Origin: Delphinapterus leucas
Lineage: Eukaryota > Chordata > Mammalia > Artiodactyla > Monodontidae
Assembly (NCBI RefSeq): GCF_002288925.2
Contig: NW_022098031.1
Span: forward strand, 12,559,047-12,623,046
Direction: 5' to 3'
Length of the DNA stretch: 64,000 bases
Part shown: positions 23,127 to 34,230 of the stretch, one piece after another
Position numbering within the stretch: position 1 is the stretch's first letter
Layout of the letters: the number at the start of each line of letters is the position of its first letter
The notes under the pieces: generated by a model
Databases searched by the model: none
Seen by the model: only the letters and a program-made list of their open reading frames with translations
Told to the model about the DNA's origin: nothing
Position numbers and translations under genes: made by a program

Positions 23127-23459
23127 TTTCTTTTTCTTTTTAAAAAAATTTTTTTACTTTATTTATTTCGTTTTGGCTGCGTTGGGTCTTCGTTGCTGTG
23201 CGCGGGCTTTCTCTAGTTGTGGCGAGCGGGGGCTACTCTTGGTTGCACTGCGCGGGCTTCTCACTGCAGTGGCTTCCCTTGTTGCGGAAGACGGGCTCTA
23301 GGCACGTGGGCTTCGGCAGCTACAGCACGCGGGCTCAGCAGTTGTGGCGCACGGGCCTAGTTGCTCCGTGGCATGTGGGATCTTCCTGGACCAGGGCTTG
23401 AACCCGTGTCCCCTGCATTGGCAGGTGGATTCTTAACCACTGTGCCACCAGGGAAGCCC
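23127..23459 (-). mobile_element. CHR-1-like SINE (long form)
   Basis: Long CHR SINE on the minus strand; tail with TTAAAAAAATTTTTTTAC at left, head ending GGGAAGCCC at 23459. The target-site duplication is TCTATGTGCTTTTTA at 23112-23126 and TCTAAGTGCTTTTTA at 23460-23474. Confidence 0.94.
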
Positions 23460-23703
23460 TCTAAGTGCTTTTTAATAAGAGTTGAAGTTATACTATATGT
23501 GAACACATACCTTTGCCCTACATTTTCTTCTTAAAATTCTACCCGCTTGTGTGTGTTAGCACACTGTTGTCATAAGATGTTACTGACTCTGTAGTATTCC
23601 ATTATGTGGATTACCATACTTAACATATCACTCTAGTTTGTTTCCACATTTTCACTCAAATAAATGATGGTGTTGAGTATCTTTAAAGAATTGCTTTGTA
23701 TCA

Positions 23704-24239
23704 TTTTTTTTTTAGATTCCACATATAAGCAATGTCATATGATACCTGTCTTTCTCTGTCTGGCTTACCTCAGTGTGATAATCTCTGGGTCCATCCATGC
23801 TGCTGCAAATGGCATTATTTCATTCTTTTGTACGGCTGAGTCATATTCCACTGTATAAATATACCACATCTTCTTTATCCATTTATCTGTCAATGGACAT
23901 TTAGGTTGCTTCCATGTCTTGGCTATTGTAAATAGTGCTGTAGTGAACATTGGGGTGTATATATCTTCTTGAATTACGGTTTTCTCCAGACATATGCCCA
24001 GGAGTGGGATTGCAGGATCATATGATACAAATGAAATTATATATAAAACAGAAATAGGCCCACAAACATAGAAAATAAACGTATGGTTACCAAAGGGAAG
24101 GGAGAGAGAGAGAAATTAGGGGTTTGGGAGTAACGTATACACACTATTATATATAAAATAGATAACCAACAAGGACCTACTGTGTAACACAGGGAACTAT
24201 ACTCAATATTCCATAATAACCTATAAGGGAAAAGAATCC
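23704..24239 (+). mobile_element. LINE-1 fragment with 5' inversion and missing 3' tail
   Basis: 23704-24020 is L1 in minus orientation (complement of ORF2 C-terminal region, ending at the TGCAGGATCATATG text). About 24020-24239 is plus-oriented L1 3'UTR (AAATGAAATTATATATAAAACAG to ACCTATAAGGGAAAAGAATC). The outer end of the inverted part (complement of TTTTTTTTTTAGATTCCAC) and the start of the plus part (TGATACAAATGAA) are neighbours in the L1 consensus, so this looks like twin priming. The plus part stops short of the normal L1 3' end and has no poly(A). Confidence 0.75.
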
Positions 24240-24269
24240 TTTGTGTTCTAAATTGTTGCCTTGCCTCAA

Positions 24270-24325
24270 CAAGAGTTTTGTGAGCCATTTGTTAAACATA
24301 TATGTTATTAAACATCATTTTATAT
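24270..24325 (+). repeat. 56-bp perfect direct repeat, copy 1
   Basis: Identical over 56 bases to 26087-26142 (starts CAAGAGTTTTGTGAGCC, ends CATTTTATAT). The flanking bases do not match. It lies 31 bp right of the truncated L1 end. Confidence 0.95.
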
Positions 24326-24345
24326 TTTCACTTTAAAATCTCCTG

Positions 24346-24454
24346 AGAAATGTGTTCGGGATACGTACCTCACGGGTTCTCAAAGGCTTTTTAAAGCTAA
24401 CAAAGGTGGCAGAAATGTGTTTGGAATACATAGCCCATATGTGTTCTCAAAGGC
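24346..24454. repeat. Diverged short tandem duplication
   Basis: 24346-24387 and 24411-24454 share AGAAATGTGTT at the start and GTTCTCAAAGGC at the end, with about 70-75% matching between. It looks like an old local duplication of ~43 bp with a 23-bp spacer. Confidence 0.7.
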
Positions 24455-25094
24455 AGAAAGAAAAACAGTGAGGGAAGCAGCATTTGGATGCCATAATATC
24501 CAAAAAGTGAAGCAAGGATAATATTTCATACAGGAGAGAGAGAGAGAGCAGCCTTCAGTGAGAAGGAGAGTGAAAAATGAACAGCCATTCAGCTTTTTAA
24601 GTGGGTCATCATTGACCTTTGAGAGAACAGTTTCAGCAGAGTAGTGATGTCCACAACCAGATTATAAGGGCTTCAGGCACACCTGAAGGTCGTGAGTACA
24701 CACCAGTCTTCCAAGGTGGACACTGAAGGTGAGGCTATGGCCTGGGAGTAACCTCTAGGGGTGGAGGGTGGGACCACAGGGAATAGGGAAGGGTATTATG
24801 AGATAGAGTTGTGGGCAGTTTTTTAGGTTTAGAGGAAAGAGCTTGTAGAGAGGTGAAACTTTAAGATGCAAATCAGAGGAGAGATGATTCCAGAGCAAGG
24901 CAAGGTGAGAGGGAGTGAGAGCTAGATGCAGATGGAGACCAGCCTGGGCCAGCAAGAGGAATGCCTTCGTCATGGAGATGGTACAGCACAGGAAGAAAGC
25001 TTTTGAGGTAGACACTAAGAAAGTTAACCTAACTCAACTTTCTTAATAAACTAGAAGGAGATTCTAAAAACTCATATTCTTATGAGCTCCTAAT
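24455..25094. other. Unassigned unique DNA
   Basis: Purine-rich patch with (GA)n at about 24533-24549. No gene or known repeat is recognised. Confidence 0.4.
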
Positions 25095-25265
25095 GTAGGG
25101 GTTTCTAAATTTGTCTATGCATTGGAATCACCTGGGAGCTTAAAAAATCACCTGTGTCAACCCCAGAGCCTATGATTTAATTGACTGGGGCTATGGTCTA
25201 TGCTTGGGAAGTTTAAAAAATTTCCCAGGTGATTCTGCTTTGCAGGTGCATTTGGGAGCCACCAA
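25095..25265. mobile_element. MER5A-like hAT non-autonomous DNA transposon
   Basis: TTGGAATCACCTGGGAGCTT at left and the complementary CCCAGGTGATTCTGCTTTGC at right form the near-inverted ends typical of MER5A (Charlie group), with a diverged centre. An ancient copy, assigned from the recalled consensus. Confidence 0.75.
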
Positions 25266-28131
25266 CCTAACCATTTAGGGAGCCCCATGGGGACATCACA
25301 CTGGTCCTTGGGAATCAGACATGTTTCTGCCAGAGACAAGCCCGGGATTTTGTTCAACTGCTGGGAGGGAGAAATTGAGCAGATTCAACTTCCTGTGACC
25401 TTGCAGGCAGAGACCATCTGAAAATGGAAATGGAGCCAAAAGAAAGAGACACCAGGTCCCAGTATCATCACCTGAGCCTCTGGTCAAGAACTACCTTAAG
25501 TGAGCTCTGATCTCTGCCCTAGACTTCTTCCGTTATATTAGCCAATAATTTCCCCCAACACCTAAGCTAATTACAGCCAGGTTTTTTTCAGTCACTTGCA
25601 ATCAAAAGAAGCCTGATATATGGGTGGTAACAGTTGAGCGTACACATTTTGATAACCAGAATCGCTCACGTTCCCCAGAATACCAGTACAGCCTCAACAA
25701 ATCTTGGTCCCGCAGCTCCGTACTGAGTTATGAGCACCACTGCTCATTTAGGATTTCCTTTGGATCATTTTGTTTAGTCGACCATTGATCAAGTGCACCC
25801 CTCCCCCCACTTGGTGGTCCACATCAGCATAAACTAGAAGGAATGTCCAGATAGGGATGGAAAGGAATGTTTTATTTCCATGTGGTTTTTCTGTCTTTAC
25901 TATCCCAGGAGCTAATTCCTCCCCTCCCCTCCCCACTAAGCAGAAGGTGATTGTTTAATGAATTCTGATGTAGACCTACGCACAGTAAAGGATTCCACCC
26001 TCATTTGTCACCCCAGCCCCCAGATAGGGGTAGTTGCATGCTGAAGCCAGCTTATACTAGCTTAAAAGAGCCAGTGGTTAAATTTTCAAGAGTTTTGTGA
26101 GCCATTTGTTAAACATATATGTTATTAAACATCATTTTATATAAACTTATGGTTAAATAAATTATATTAAAAACAAAGGTAATACATGCTCAAACTGCAT
26201 CACTTCCCAATCATTGCCTAATTATTATTTTACAACATCTTATTCTCTGTACTCTTAAGGTCTAGTGAATCAGTATGGTGGAAATACTATATAATGGTGT
26301 GCTATTGTACATTTCTCCCCAATTCCACAGTCAGTGACATCACATTAATAGCTTGAAATTGGCTATGGTGTGTTTACACCATGGAGGTTGGCACACGCAA
26401 TAAATCAAGGCTTCCCCATAAGCCCCAGAAAGCCAGTTGTTAAACATTTACCAACATACCACTGAAAAGGTACCTGTGCTCTACGTATTCATAAAACATG
26501 TGTAGATGTCTTTCCTTTTGCTTTCCAAGTGGAATTGTGATTGTCCGTTTATCTGTATACAACCATCAGACTATGAATTCCTTGAAATTAATATACATGC
26601 TTTACTTATCATTATATCCCCAGCAAATACACAGTATTTGGTGCAAAGAAAATGCCCTGTTGAAGGGATAGTGTTAATTTCTAAAGGTCTCTTGGATTAA
26701 CCAATCTCACGTGTTCATTTTGGACTTGGAATGTTTCAGTTAGCTCCTTCCTTTTCTCCAGAGCTCTTGATTTTTGAAAATACTCTTTGAGGTTTTCACA
26801 TCACATGAGGAAGTAAGCACCAGGACTATTCCAAGGAGCTTCAGCATCCTCTAACGCCTGCTGATTTCCCAGTTTCCTTCCTAACGAGGGGTGTTCAACA
26901 TCCTCCTCCTTTCCCTCCTTCTCTGGAAGCCTGCTCTGGGCAGTCTAGAGGAAGATTCTGGCAGGAGGCCAGGAACAGCACCTAGGGGCTGGAGGCTGAA
27001 GGACAAACTGTTGTTGAATTCTGCATGACCAAATTCCCAATTGAATTCAATCTGGGGAATATTTAGGACCCCACAGAGTTTCTGATTGAATTGAATTTTT
27101 CCCATTCTATAAAGCTAGGGGACCTCATATAGATCGAAGTGAAGTTCATTTATTGCCTTTGTTTTCTAAATGCTTTGTTGGTAAGTTTGGTTCATAAACT
27201 GTGAAAATTCAGTTATAAAGTCTCAGAATCAGAAGAGTTTCCAAGAGTATTAATTCCTAATGATATTTTTATGTTGACGATATTTATTTGTTTTAGATGT
27301 ATGCCTCCCGAATGTTAAAATCTGTATAAGGATTAGGGGCTCAAATCACACTGACCAAAAAACTTTCCCTCAGCTACATCCCAAACGTCAACACGAAAGC
27401 AAAAAGGGCAGTTCTAAAAATGGAAGTAATGGATGGATATCAAGAGACCAGAGATTTTCAGAAATTTCTGAAAGATGGAAAGTAGATAAACCAAAGCAGA
27501 CATTACAGTCCAGGACAAAATTTGGGAGATCAGGAAGAAGAAGGGGGTAGAAAATAATGTGATTTTTTTTTTTGAAGGATGAAACACTTGGGAAAGTCAA
27601 CCCCACTCCCCTTTAATCACCTTCCATTATAGTATTGTCCCCTAATCTAAAACTAGAAAACCAGACTTTTACGATGTTCCTGGATATGTAGTGATGATGA
27701 CCCTCAGAGTAAAACCCTCCTCATTTTGGCATGAAGTTAGTGAGGAATAGGCAGGTATAACATGCCTGTTTACCTTACTGTCTGTTCCCAGCCCGAGACC
27801 TTCAGGTAAAGCCTGCCAGTTTTCACATCCTGTCATTCTGAGGAAAGGTTGATTGAAGAAATATATCTATAATTTGCACTGGCTACTTCTATTAGCAACT
27901 TAGTTTTCTATTAATAAATGTAAACTGATAATGACTGACATTTGAGGGCTAACCACTAACTTGAGGAAAGGAGAGGTGATTCAAGAACAAAAGATACACT
28001 TTTAAACATTCTAATTATTAACCTGAGAAACATTCAAGAAGGTGTAATATTACATACATAAAACAAGACCAGCTATAATGATAAGGGGAAAAATATATGC
28101 AGAATTGTTAGAATATAAAAATATGACTAAA
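25266..28131. other. Gene-free AT-rich stretch
   Basis: No gene is recognised. 26040-26430 may be an old DNA-transposon remnant: it holds the second copy of the 56-bp repeat and a related GCCAGTTGTTAAACATTTACC near 26431. An A/T-rich patch lies at 27566-27577. The remaining ORFs are short and featureless. Confidence 0.35.
26087..26142 (+). repeat. 56-bp perfect direct repeat, copy 2
   Basis: Exact match to 24270-24325, 1.8 kb away, same orientation. Flanks are unrelated, so the duplicated block is sharply bounded. Confidence 0.95.
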
Positions 28132-28250
28132 GGGACTTCCCTGGCAGTCCAGTGGTTAAGACTTCACACTTCCACTGCGGGGGGCACGGGTTCGATTCTG
28201 GTTGGGGAACTAAGATCCCACATGCTGCACAGTGCAGCCAAAAAAAAAAA
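28132..28250 (+). mobile_element. Short tRNA-derived SINE (CHRS / Bov-tA-like)
   Basis: Plus strand, about 108-bp body plus A11 tail. GGGACTTCCCTGGCAGTCCAG head, B-box-like GGGTTCGATTCTGG, then ATGCTGCACAGTGCAGCC before the tail. It lacks the CHR-1/2 right half, so it belongs to a distinct, shorter subfamily. Confidence 0.85.
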
Positions 28251-28796
28251 GAAGGAAGATCTTTTTTAAAAGTAAGTACATAGAAGATCAATTGGAAAGA
28301 CATAGCAGCAACCCAAAAAGACATTGGGAGAGCAGAGAGAAAAAGAAGTTATAATGGATATGATTGATATAAGTTCCTGGAACAAAAGAAAGTTTTCAGA
28401 TTGAAAAGGCCCACTGAGCCCTAAGCAAGAAGACTGAAGAAAGACCTAGACAAATTCTCTTGAAATCCTAGGACATTATGAAAAAGAGAAGATCCTAAGA
28501 GTTTCTCAAGAGAAATAAATATAGACTTCCTATAAAGGAATGAGAGTCAACTTGGTATCAGACTTTTTATTAACACTAGATTCTAGAAGATTTTCTCAAT
28601 GCTTTCAACGTTTTGAGGAGGTGTGCTTTTAAAACTAGAGCTGTCGATCAAGGGTGAGCATAAAATAAAGATATATTTAGGCATGCAATGATTCAGATGA
28701 TTTATATCCAACATGCACTTTTAGAAAAAAGCCACTGAGCACTTTCAGAAAAAACTTGCTGAGATACTTAAGCAAAGAAAAAATAGGTATATATAT
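28251..28796. other. AT-rich DNA, unassigned
   Basis: Purine-rich, possibly old L1-like or other repeat sequence (AGAGAAATAAATATAGACTTCC), but no family is assigned and no gene is seen. Confidence 0.35.
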
Positions 28797-28799
28797 ATG

Positions 28800-30470
28800 T
28801 ATCTCTGTCTCTAAAGAAATTAAAGATGATACAAACAGATGGAGAGATATACCATGTTCTTGGATTGGAAGAATCAATACTGTGAAAATGACTATACTAC
28901 CCAAAGCAATCTACAGATTCAATGCAATCCCTGTCAAACTACCACTGGCACTTTTTACGGAGCTAGAACAAAAAATCTTAAAATTTGTATGGCGACACAA
29001 AAGACCCCGAATAGCCAAAGCAGTCTTGAGTGAAAAAAACAGAGCTGGAGGAATCAGACTCCCTGACTTCAGACTATACTACAAAGCTACAGTAATCAAG
29101 ACAGTATGGTACTGGCACAAAAACAGAAACATAGATCAATGGAACAAGATAGAAAGCCCAGAGATAAACCCACACACCTATGGTCAACTAATCTATGACA
29201 AAGGAGGCAAGGATATACAATGGAGAAAAGACAGTCTCTTCAATAAGTGGTGCTGGGAAAACTGGACAGCTACATGTAAATGAATGAAATTAGAACACTC
29301 CCTAACACCATACACAAAGATAAACTCAAAATAGATTAGAGACCTAAATGTAAGACCGGACACTATAAAACTCTTAGAGGAAAACATAGGAAGAGCACTC
29401 TTTGACATAAATCGCAGCAAGATCTTTTTTATCCACCTCTAGAGTAATGGAAATAAAAACAAAAATAAACAAATGGTACCTAATGAAACTTAAGAGCTTT
29501 TGCACAAAAAAGGAAACTATAAACAAGATGAAAAGACAACCCTCAGAATGGGAGAAAATATTTGCAAACGAATCAACGAACAAAGGATTAATCTCCAAGA
29601 TATATAAACGGCTCATGCAGCTCAATATCAAAAGCACAAAGAGCCCAATCCAAAAATGGGAAGAAGACCTAAATAGACACTTCTCCAAAGAAGACATACA
29701 GATGGCCAAGAAGCACATGAAAAGCTGCTCAACATCACTAATCATTAGAGAAATGCAAATCAAAACTACAATGAGGTATCACCTCACACCAGTTAGAATG
29801 GGCATCATCAGAAAAATCTACAAACAATAAATGCTGGAGAGGGTGTGGAGAAAAGGGAACCCTCTTGCACTGTTGGTGGGAATGTCAATTGATACAGCCA
29901 CTATGGAGAACAGTATGGAGGTTCCTTAAAAAACTAAAAATAGAATTACCATATGACCCAGCAACCCCACTACTGGGCATATACCCAGAGAAAACCATAA
30001 TTCAAAAAGAGACATGCACCCCAATGTTCACTGCAGCACTATTTACAATAACCAGATCATTGAAGCAACCTAAATGCCCATCGACAGACGAATGGATAAA
30101 GAAGATGTGGTACATATGTACAATGGAGTATTATTCAGCCATAAAAAGGAACGAAATTGGGTCATTTGTAGAGACGTGGATGGACCTAGAGACCGTCATA
30201 CAGAGTGAAGAAGTCAGAAAGAGAAAAAGAAATATCGTATACTAACGCATATATGTGGAACCTAGAAAAATGGTACAGATGAACTGGTTTGCAGGGCAGA
30301 AACTGAGACACAGATGTAGAGAACAAACGTATGGACACCAAGGGGGGAAAGCGGCGGGGGTGGTGGTGGTGGTGTTGGGATGAATTGGGCGATTGGGATT
30401 GACATGTATACACTGATGTGTATAAAATTGATGTCTAATAAGAACCTGCTGTAAAAAAAAAAAAAAAAAG
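28800..30470 (+). mobile_element. LINE-1, 5'-truncated, with 3'UTR and poly(A)
   Basis: Begins within ORF2 (text encoding [20 protein letters not shown] from about 28813) and runs through the ORF2 C-terminus, a ~200-bp 3'UTR with a (GGT)n run at 30357-30374, and an A17-type tail at 30453-30470. It is less diverged than most other L1 pieces here. No convincing target-site duplication was found at the flanks. Confidence 0.9.
28813..30243 (+). pseudogene. L1 ORF2 C-terminal part, broken
   Basis: Encodes the RT thumb and C-terminal region in three successive open frames: to a stop at 29281-29283; then 29447-29830 ([20 protein letters not shown]); then 29865-30243, which contains the Cys-rich start [20 protein letters not shown] and the terminal region. 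A stop and two frame changes make it non-functional; the endonuclease and RT core are absent because of 5' truncation. Confidence 0.88.
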
Positions 30471-31060
30471 TTCATTTGGTTGAACCCTGAGTGATTGACA
30501 GCTGAAACTGAAAACAAATGTGCCATGCTTACCAATGTGAAGCTGTGTTGTCCCTCTTCACCCACTGGACTCTCACTCCCCTTCTATTCCAATTTCATCT
30601 GCTTGAAGGATAAGGAGGATTCGTGGTCTCTGGTCCCAAGGAGGACCAAAGGCCATATACACTCTGAACTACGGCATGGAGGGACTGTTTTAAACTTTTA
30701 TTACTCTATTGGTTCCGGCACCCAAAGTGCCAACCTTCTTGCTTCCATGGGAGAGGAGGTGTCCAAATATAGCTAACGCAGTTAGGCTAGGGTTCATAGG
30801 GGTCACAGTAGGTGAGAGAAGTTTGGACCAACACAATGTACTTTTTTTGGCTGCTTCTACATCTCATGTATAGTAGGAATTGGTATATTACATGCATGTA
30901 CTTCCCATCCCAATAGTGTCAGGGGGGTTCTCCTAGGAGTTGCGGTAGAAAAGTTGCTTCTGCCTCTGGGGACTGCACCCCTAGCTCTTTGAATTTCAGT
31001 GATTTTGCTGATTGGAGCCTACTGTGGCTTGAATTGTATCCTCATAACAAAATATGCTGA
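30471..31060. other. Unique DNA left of the GC block
   Basis: Normal composition; no gene is recognised. 31015-31070 (ACTGTGGCTTGAATTGTATCC) resembles a common old mammalian repeat, but the assignment is weak. Confidence 0.35.
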
Positions 31061-31067
31061 TGTTCTT

Positions 31068-31585
31068 TCACCCCCCACCACCACCAGGGACGCGGGGCAC
31101 GCACGCGCGCGGCACACGCACGGCACACGGCCCCGGCCCGCACCATGGCCGCCGGGGAGCCCCCTCCCGACGGCCGCGGCGGGGAGGACCAGTGGCACGC
31201 GGCGCGGCGCTCCGGCCCCGTGGTGGGGGGCGGGGGGAAGCGGAGTCTGGGGGGAGAAGGGAGGGGACTCCCGACTCCCCGCGGGCCCGACCTCCCAGAC
31301 CCCAAGGCAGACGGGCGACGCCCCATGGGTCTTTAAACCTCCGCGCCGGGACGCGCTAGGTACCTGGAGACGGGGAGGCAGGCGAGGCGGGGGGGAGGAG
31401 CGCCCCACGCTCGCCGACGCCCCGACACCGACCAACAAGCTCTTAGCCCGCGGGCCTCGGCGCTACCGGCCCGTGACGCGGAGCCCCGGCCGGGCGCCGG
31501 GCCGGCCACCACACGCGACACCACGGCCACCGCCTGACAACGCCTCCACCATGTCCCCGAAACCAAAAAAAAACAAAAAAACCTG
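31068..31585 (+). other. Sharply bounded GC- and CpG-rich block ending in an A-rich tail
   Basis: About 490 bp of very high GC content with dozens of CpGs sits abruptly in AT-rich DNA. It ends in an A-rich tract (31561-31582, AAACCAAAAAAAAACAAAA), which suggests retroposition of a GC-rich RNA read on the plus strand. An ATG in a good Kozak context (CACCATGGCC, 31141-31150) opens a frame of 63 codons, and longer open frames on both strands reflect the lack of AT-rich stops. I do not recognise the source; candidates are the 5' end of a GC-rich mRNA or a pre-rRNA spacer. No clear target-site duplication is visible. Confidence 0.6.
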
Positions 31586-31782
31586 CATCCCCTGCTTTAG
31601 GGAGTCCATCACATTATTTTATTTTGCAATGAATGATATTTATATAATCGTAATTTTATAATTGTCATTTATTGGATTTTTAATTTTTATAGTCTAGCTG
31701 TACAGAGAAAGCACAAAACTAAATTACAATTAGGGAAGAGAATGTAAATGCTATAAACTTTTGTAATATAAAGATAATTATA

Positions 31783-31965
31783 GGGTCTTCCCTGGTGGCG
31801 CCGTGGTTAGGGGTGGGCCTGCCGATGCGGGGGGCGCGGGTTCGTGACCCGGTCCGGGAGGCTGGGCCCGTGCGCCGTGGCCGCTGGGCCTGCGCGTCTG
31901 GAGCCTGTGCTCTGCGGCAGGAGGGGCCGCAGCGGTGGGAGGCCCGCGTACCGCAAAAAAAGAAA
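31783..31965 (+). mobile_element. CHR-2-like SINE with A-to-G skewed changes and a 22-bp deletion
   Basis: Plus strand; target-site duplication AAGATAATTATA at 31771-31782 and 31966-31977. Compared with the same-orientation copy at 34001-34218, about 12 sites differ as A there and G here, with no T-to-C and only about two each of G-to-A and C-to-T. Roughly 22 bp (AGATCCCACATGCCGC region) are missing. The B-box region GGGTTCGTGACCC is recognisable. Confidence 0.92.
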
Positions 31966-32109
31966 AAGATAATTATATACCTAATAAGCTTGGAGGTTTA
32001 TGGAGAAGAGAGAAATGGAAGGAAGTATAGAGCTGCTAATTTCCTCAATTTATGTGGAATATATCTTAAGGTATTATGTGAAGTTAACATGTTAAGGAAA
32101 CAAAAAGAC

Positions 32110-32745
32110 CACAGAAAGTCTGGCGCTGTGAAATGTTGACGTGGATATGAGGCAACTGAACACTTCATGCACTTCTCAGGGAAGTGAAATTTAGTACAAT
32201 CACTTTTGGAAAACTGGTGACGTCTACTGAAGTGTAACTGCTACATATTATCTAGCCCCGCAAGTCCACTCCTAGTTTTATACCCAACAAAAATGCATAA
32301 ATATATGATTCAAGACTTGCACAAGAATGGCTATTGCATTAGTATCAGTATAAGGCTAGAAACAACCCAGATAACCTTTAACAATAGAATGGCTACATAT
32401 ATTATGGTATTCAATGGCATACTGTATGTAATTAAAAAGAAGACACTACTGCTCCATTCAATAAAATGCATGAATCTCACTAGCATAATTTTGAGTGAAA
32501 GAGGCTAAACACGAAAAAGTATACGATTCATTTATTAAAAGGTTTTAAAACACTCAAACTATGAGGTTAGAAATCAAGATAATGGTGGAGACAGGAAGGA
32601 AATTGATCGGACATTGGTAGAGGTCTGTATCTTCATCTGGGCTGTGGTTACATGGGTGTGTTTACTTTGTGAAAACTCATGTGGCTGTTCACTTTTACTT
32701 CATGCACTTTGTGTGTACGATAAAAAGTTCATTTAAAAAATCCCA
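32110..32745 (+). mobile_element. Old L1 3' end (L1M-type)
   Basis: Diverged L1-like text: AAATGCATAAATATATGATTC, ATGGTATTCAATGGCATACTG, then GTGGTTACATGGGTGTG and a final AAAAAGTTCATTTAAAAAATC. The order follows the ORF2 C-terminus and 3'UTR of old mammalian L1s. No intact frame. Confidence 0.55.
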
Positions 32746-33988
32746 AAGTTGAGGAGTACACTATTTATACTTCATAAATATATCTAATAGAACTACCAAT
32801 ATGAGAGGAAGAGGGAGGAGTGGACGGTGCACATTTCCCTCTTTCACAGACAACATTGACAAACACTGTTTTAAAATGATAAATGAAGAAATGGTAACAT
32901 TTATTCTGGTAGTTTCAGAAGTTTGGAAACTGAAACAATTTTAAAAAAATGTTTCCCATTGAGGAATGGGAGTGAGAATGAGAAAAAATGAGGAAGGAAA
33001 TTTTTACTTTTTATCTTTTCTCTACCATAACATTAAAAAGAGAAAGACAAAACAAAAGTAATATTCACGATAATAATCATAGCTGCCATTTATTTCATGT
33101 TTACCATTATTGAGATACTGAACTAGATATTCTGTATAATTTGTCTCAGTTAAATCTTCACACTTGATATTCTTCAGTGCATTTATTAGGGTGGAATTTA
33201 TTAACCCAGTTATAATGATATAACCTAAGCAACAAGATACCCAATTATAATACGAAAGACATAAAACATTATTTAGAAAGAAAAATTCTCAGCAACCCAG
33301 AATATATTTGTTATAAGATTAAGGTACATACATTTGAGTTTGAGCTCCCTAGCAGTTGGGGGCAGGGGAAGCTCTTATTGTGGTTATAAGTCTCATTGCC
33401 CATTTAAAAACCTGGAGAGATAATCGGTACCTGGCAACAAATTCTGGAAGGAACATACACTATGAATGTTTGTCTGAGGTGTGATAGATGCTATAATTAT
33501 GTTATGGCAAAAAGATAGAAAAGTTATTTGAAAAACTCTCTTATTGACTCACTATAAAAGCCAAGAGCATCATATTATATCATAATGCAGGGAAGTAATT
33601 TCTTTAGGAAATGCAGGTAGTAGAGTCAGGACATACTGATTTCTGGAGAGTTTCCCAACCTGTGTTCTTTAGAAAACTAATTATGCTCGATGTTAATAGT
33701 TACTTCACCAAAAAATGGGTTAAATTGTCTTCGAAAATGCAGCAAACTGTAATCTCCCTTTCGTAGACTCAAAACTATCCTAGCATATTAAAGAGCCTTA
33801 GAAGTTCAATAGAAAATAAAGCTAATTAATTTCGTTTAACCCAGTTTTTCCCTCAGTTTATTTAATGATAGGACCTTTCTTCAAGTAACACTGATACTGC
33901 AGATACCAGAGTTTGGGAGACATTGGTTTACCTAGTACAGGTTGGAAGGCAGCAAGCATACAAGCACCAGTGATAATAGCTGTCAAAA
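32746..33988. other. Gene-free AT-rich stretch
   Basis: No gene is recognised. 33640-33935 contains text reminiscent of MER-type DNA transposons (ACCTGTGTTCTTTAGAAAAC; CAGAGTTTGGGAGACATTGG) but no family can be named with confidence. Confidence 0.35.
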
Positions 33989-34000
33989 CTAGTTGTTTCA

Positions 34001-34218
34001 GGGGCTTCCCTGATGGCGCAGTGGTTGGGAGTCCGCCTGCCGATGCAGGGGACGCGGGTTCGTGCCCCGGTCCGGGAAGATTCCACATGCCGTGGAGCGG
34101 CTGGGCCCATGAGCCATGGCCGCTGAGCCTGCGCGTCCGGAGCCTGTGCTCCGCAACGGGAGAGGCCACAACAGTGAGAGGCCCGCGTACTGCAAAAAAC
34201 AAAAAACAAAAAAAAAAC
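34001..34218 (+). mobile_element. CHR-2-like SINE
   Basis: Plus strand; head GGGGCTTCCCTGATGGCGCAG, B-box GGGTTCGTGCCCC, tail of A with interspersed C. Perfect target-site duplication CTAGTTGTTTCA at 33989-34000 and 34219-34230. A good reference copy for the family in this window. Confidence 0.95.
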
Positions 34219-34230
34219 CTAGTTGTTTCA

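Noticed and set aside
30999..31661. 220-codon plus-strand and 139-codon minus-strand frames across the GC block
   Set aside because: Open frames on both strands are expected at this GC content because stop codons are AT-rich. No domain is recognisable, and the frame extends into unrelated AT-rich flank. The block itself is reported, not the ORFs.
34021..34080. tRNA-like A/B box sequences at SINE heads as tRNA genes
   Set aside because: Box-like motifs are present but the cloverleaf is degenerate and always attached to a SINE body and A-rich tail; these are tRNA-derived SINEs, not tRNA genes.
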